A stretch of DNA of 64,000 bases from Streptomyces qinglanensis. GTDB taxonomy: Bacteria; Actinomycetota; Actinomycetes; Streptomycetales; Streptomycetaceae. A program made the translations under genes and the position numbers. The stretch's first letter is position 1; each line of letters starts with the position of its first letter. The notes under the pieces were generated by a model. The model worked only from the letters and a program-made list of their open reading frames with translations, was not told the DNA's origin and made no database searches. Location: NCBI RefSeq assembly GCF_900111245.1, contig NZ_FOGO01000005.1:248001-312000 (forward strand), read 5' to 3'. Shown in pieces: positions 63,385 through 64,000 of this stretch.

Positions 63385-63543
63385 TCAGGTCCGACTGCCC
63401 GTGTTCCTGGGTTCCTGGTTCCTGGGTTCCTGAAGAAGTTTTCCGATTTTCTCCGTTTGGCACCCGTTTCGCCCCGTTTCACCGTTTCGTTGCGCGACGC
63501 GTGGGGACCCGCTCCGGTGAGCCGACCTCGGAGGTGATCCCAC

Positions 63544-63711
63544 GTGCAGCAGGACCAGACGACCCGTGACGAGAACGCCCGGGAAACCCGCCGCCCGACA
63601 GTGCACGTCTCGCGGACGGCGAGCCGCCCGGACGGCCCCATGAGCTACGGACCGCGCTCCTCCCGCGGCGACGGGGACCCGGAATCGCACATCTTCCGCG
63701 GCGAGGACTGA
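63544..63711 (+). CDS. 55-aa hydrophilic ORF with a near-perfect Shine-Dalgarno
   Basis: GTG at 63544 is preceded by GGAGGTGATCC (63530-63540), which is fully complementary to the 16S anti-Shine-Dalgarno core, at nine bases spacing. The ORF runs 55 codons (VQQDQTTRDENARETRRPTV... ending in HIFRGED). It is hydrophilic with acidic and basic stretches and no signal peptide or helix predicted. The upstream sequence (63430-63490) is unusually AT-rich and may carry the promoter. Function unknown. Confidence 0.6.
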   Translation: MQQDQTTRDENARETRRPTVHVSRTASRPDGPMSYGPRSSRGDGDPESHIFRGED

Positions 63712-63869
63712 GCCCGCTCCGACCGGGCCGGGACGGTGGCGGCCCCGGGCCGCCACGCGGCACCCGGGGCCGCCCGGGTACCCGTACCCGCCCGCCGCAC
63801 TCCGCCCGGATGCCGGACCGGCCGGGCGGAGGACCGCACCCCGGCGACGGGGCCGGCCGCGCAGCCGGA

Positions 63870-64000
63870 CGGCAGCCGTCGACGCCGACCAGGTCGAAGG
63901 GGGCCCAGCCGACGGGCCCCCAGGAGCCGAAGGCGTAGGTGACCCGCCCGCCGAAGTGTCCGGATCGCCGCCGCGGCCCGGGCGAGAATCGCGTGGAGCC
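63870..64000 (-). pseudogene. Frameshifted gene remnant at the right edge
   Basis: On the minus strand one frame reads LHAILARAAAAIR and, one base out of phase, the adjoining frame reads HFGGRVTYAFGSWGPVGWAP then FDLVGVDGCR. Joined, they look like a continuous stretch of a glycoside-hydrolase-like actinobacterial protein, but joining them needs a one-base shift, and the reading then breaks down into GC-rich noise toward 63712. Continuation beyond base 64000 is not visible. Family assignment is from memory of similar sequence patterns. Confidence 0.35.

Overview
The window is very GC-rich, uses GTG and TTG starts often, and its genes are packed with 4-base ATGA/GTGA overlaps. Gene content (isorenieratene-type carotenoid genes, DUF6480 and DUF6479 proteins, PucR/IclR/SigB-type regulators, a macrolide glycosyltransferase) points to a Streptomyces or close relative, probably a chromosomal accessory region. 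I saw no rRNA, tRNA, prophage, transposase or CRISPR array.

Layout. 0-8 kb: N-terminus of a sodium:solute symporter divergent from a PucR regulator, a cytosolic serine hydrolase, an L,D-transpeptidase, a Tat-exported phospholipase C with a possible PHO box, and a FUSC/aromatic-acid-exporter-like membrane protein behind a 26-bp tandem repeat. 8.5-15.2 kb: carotenoid cluster with crtY-crtU on the plus strand facing crtI-crtB-Rieske on the minus strand. Neither crtE nor the usual methyltransferase gene is present, and short coupled ORFs sit at those two junctions. 15.6-18.2 kb: secreted phospholipase A2, an 80-aa exported protein, an ATP-dependent DNA ligase. 18.5-21.9 kb: threonine catabolism (tdh-kbl) coupled to a LysR gene. 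22-26.3 kb: Tat metallo-beta-lactamase-fold protein divergent from a LysR gene that is coupled to a class A beta-lactamase-like protein; then a P450. 26.5-28 kb: SigB/F-type sigma factor and DUF6480 protein.

28-37 kb is one sugar or sugar-acid catabolic locus: IclR regulator plus SMP-30 lactonase face a six-gene operon (enolase-superfamily dehydratase, zinc dehydrogenase, a barrel-like protein, ChvE-MmsA-MmsB sugar importer). The two ends share a TCGA-N4-TCGA operator-like motif. 37-40.3 kb: DUF3662, DUF2795, VOC protein, and a secondary methionine aminopeptidase divergent from a small XRE regulator over a shared palindrome. 40.5-42.6 kb: a resistance pair, a Vat/CatB-type acetyltransferase and a macrolide glycosyltransferase. 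The glycosyltransferase is preceded by a 9-codon, apparently leaderless leader peptide whose 3' half can pair with the region just before the glycosyltransferase start, which suggests ribosome-mediated attenuation.

42.7-53.3 kb: an eight-gene, almost fully coupled operon (solute-binding lipoprotein, two permeases, ATPase, PHP metallohydrolase, isomerase-fold protein, Gfo/Idh/MocA oxidoreductase, GH38 alpha-mannosidase) for uptake and breakdown of an unidentified mannoside-like compound. 53.5-58.3 kb: PRC-barrel protein with a 56-aa membrane protein, a small exported protein behind a good PHO-box candidate, then carbonic anhydrase, SulP transporter and an SDR. 58.4-64 kb: M23 endopeptidase, MFS exporter divergent from a TetR gene over twin operators, DUF6479 protein, MgtC/SapB protein, a 55-aa ORF with an excellent ribosome-binding site, and at the right edge a frameshifted gene remnant.
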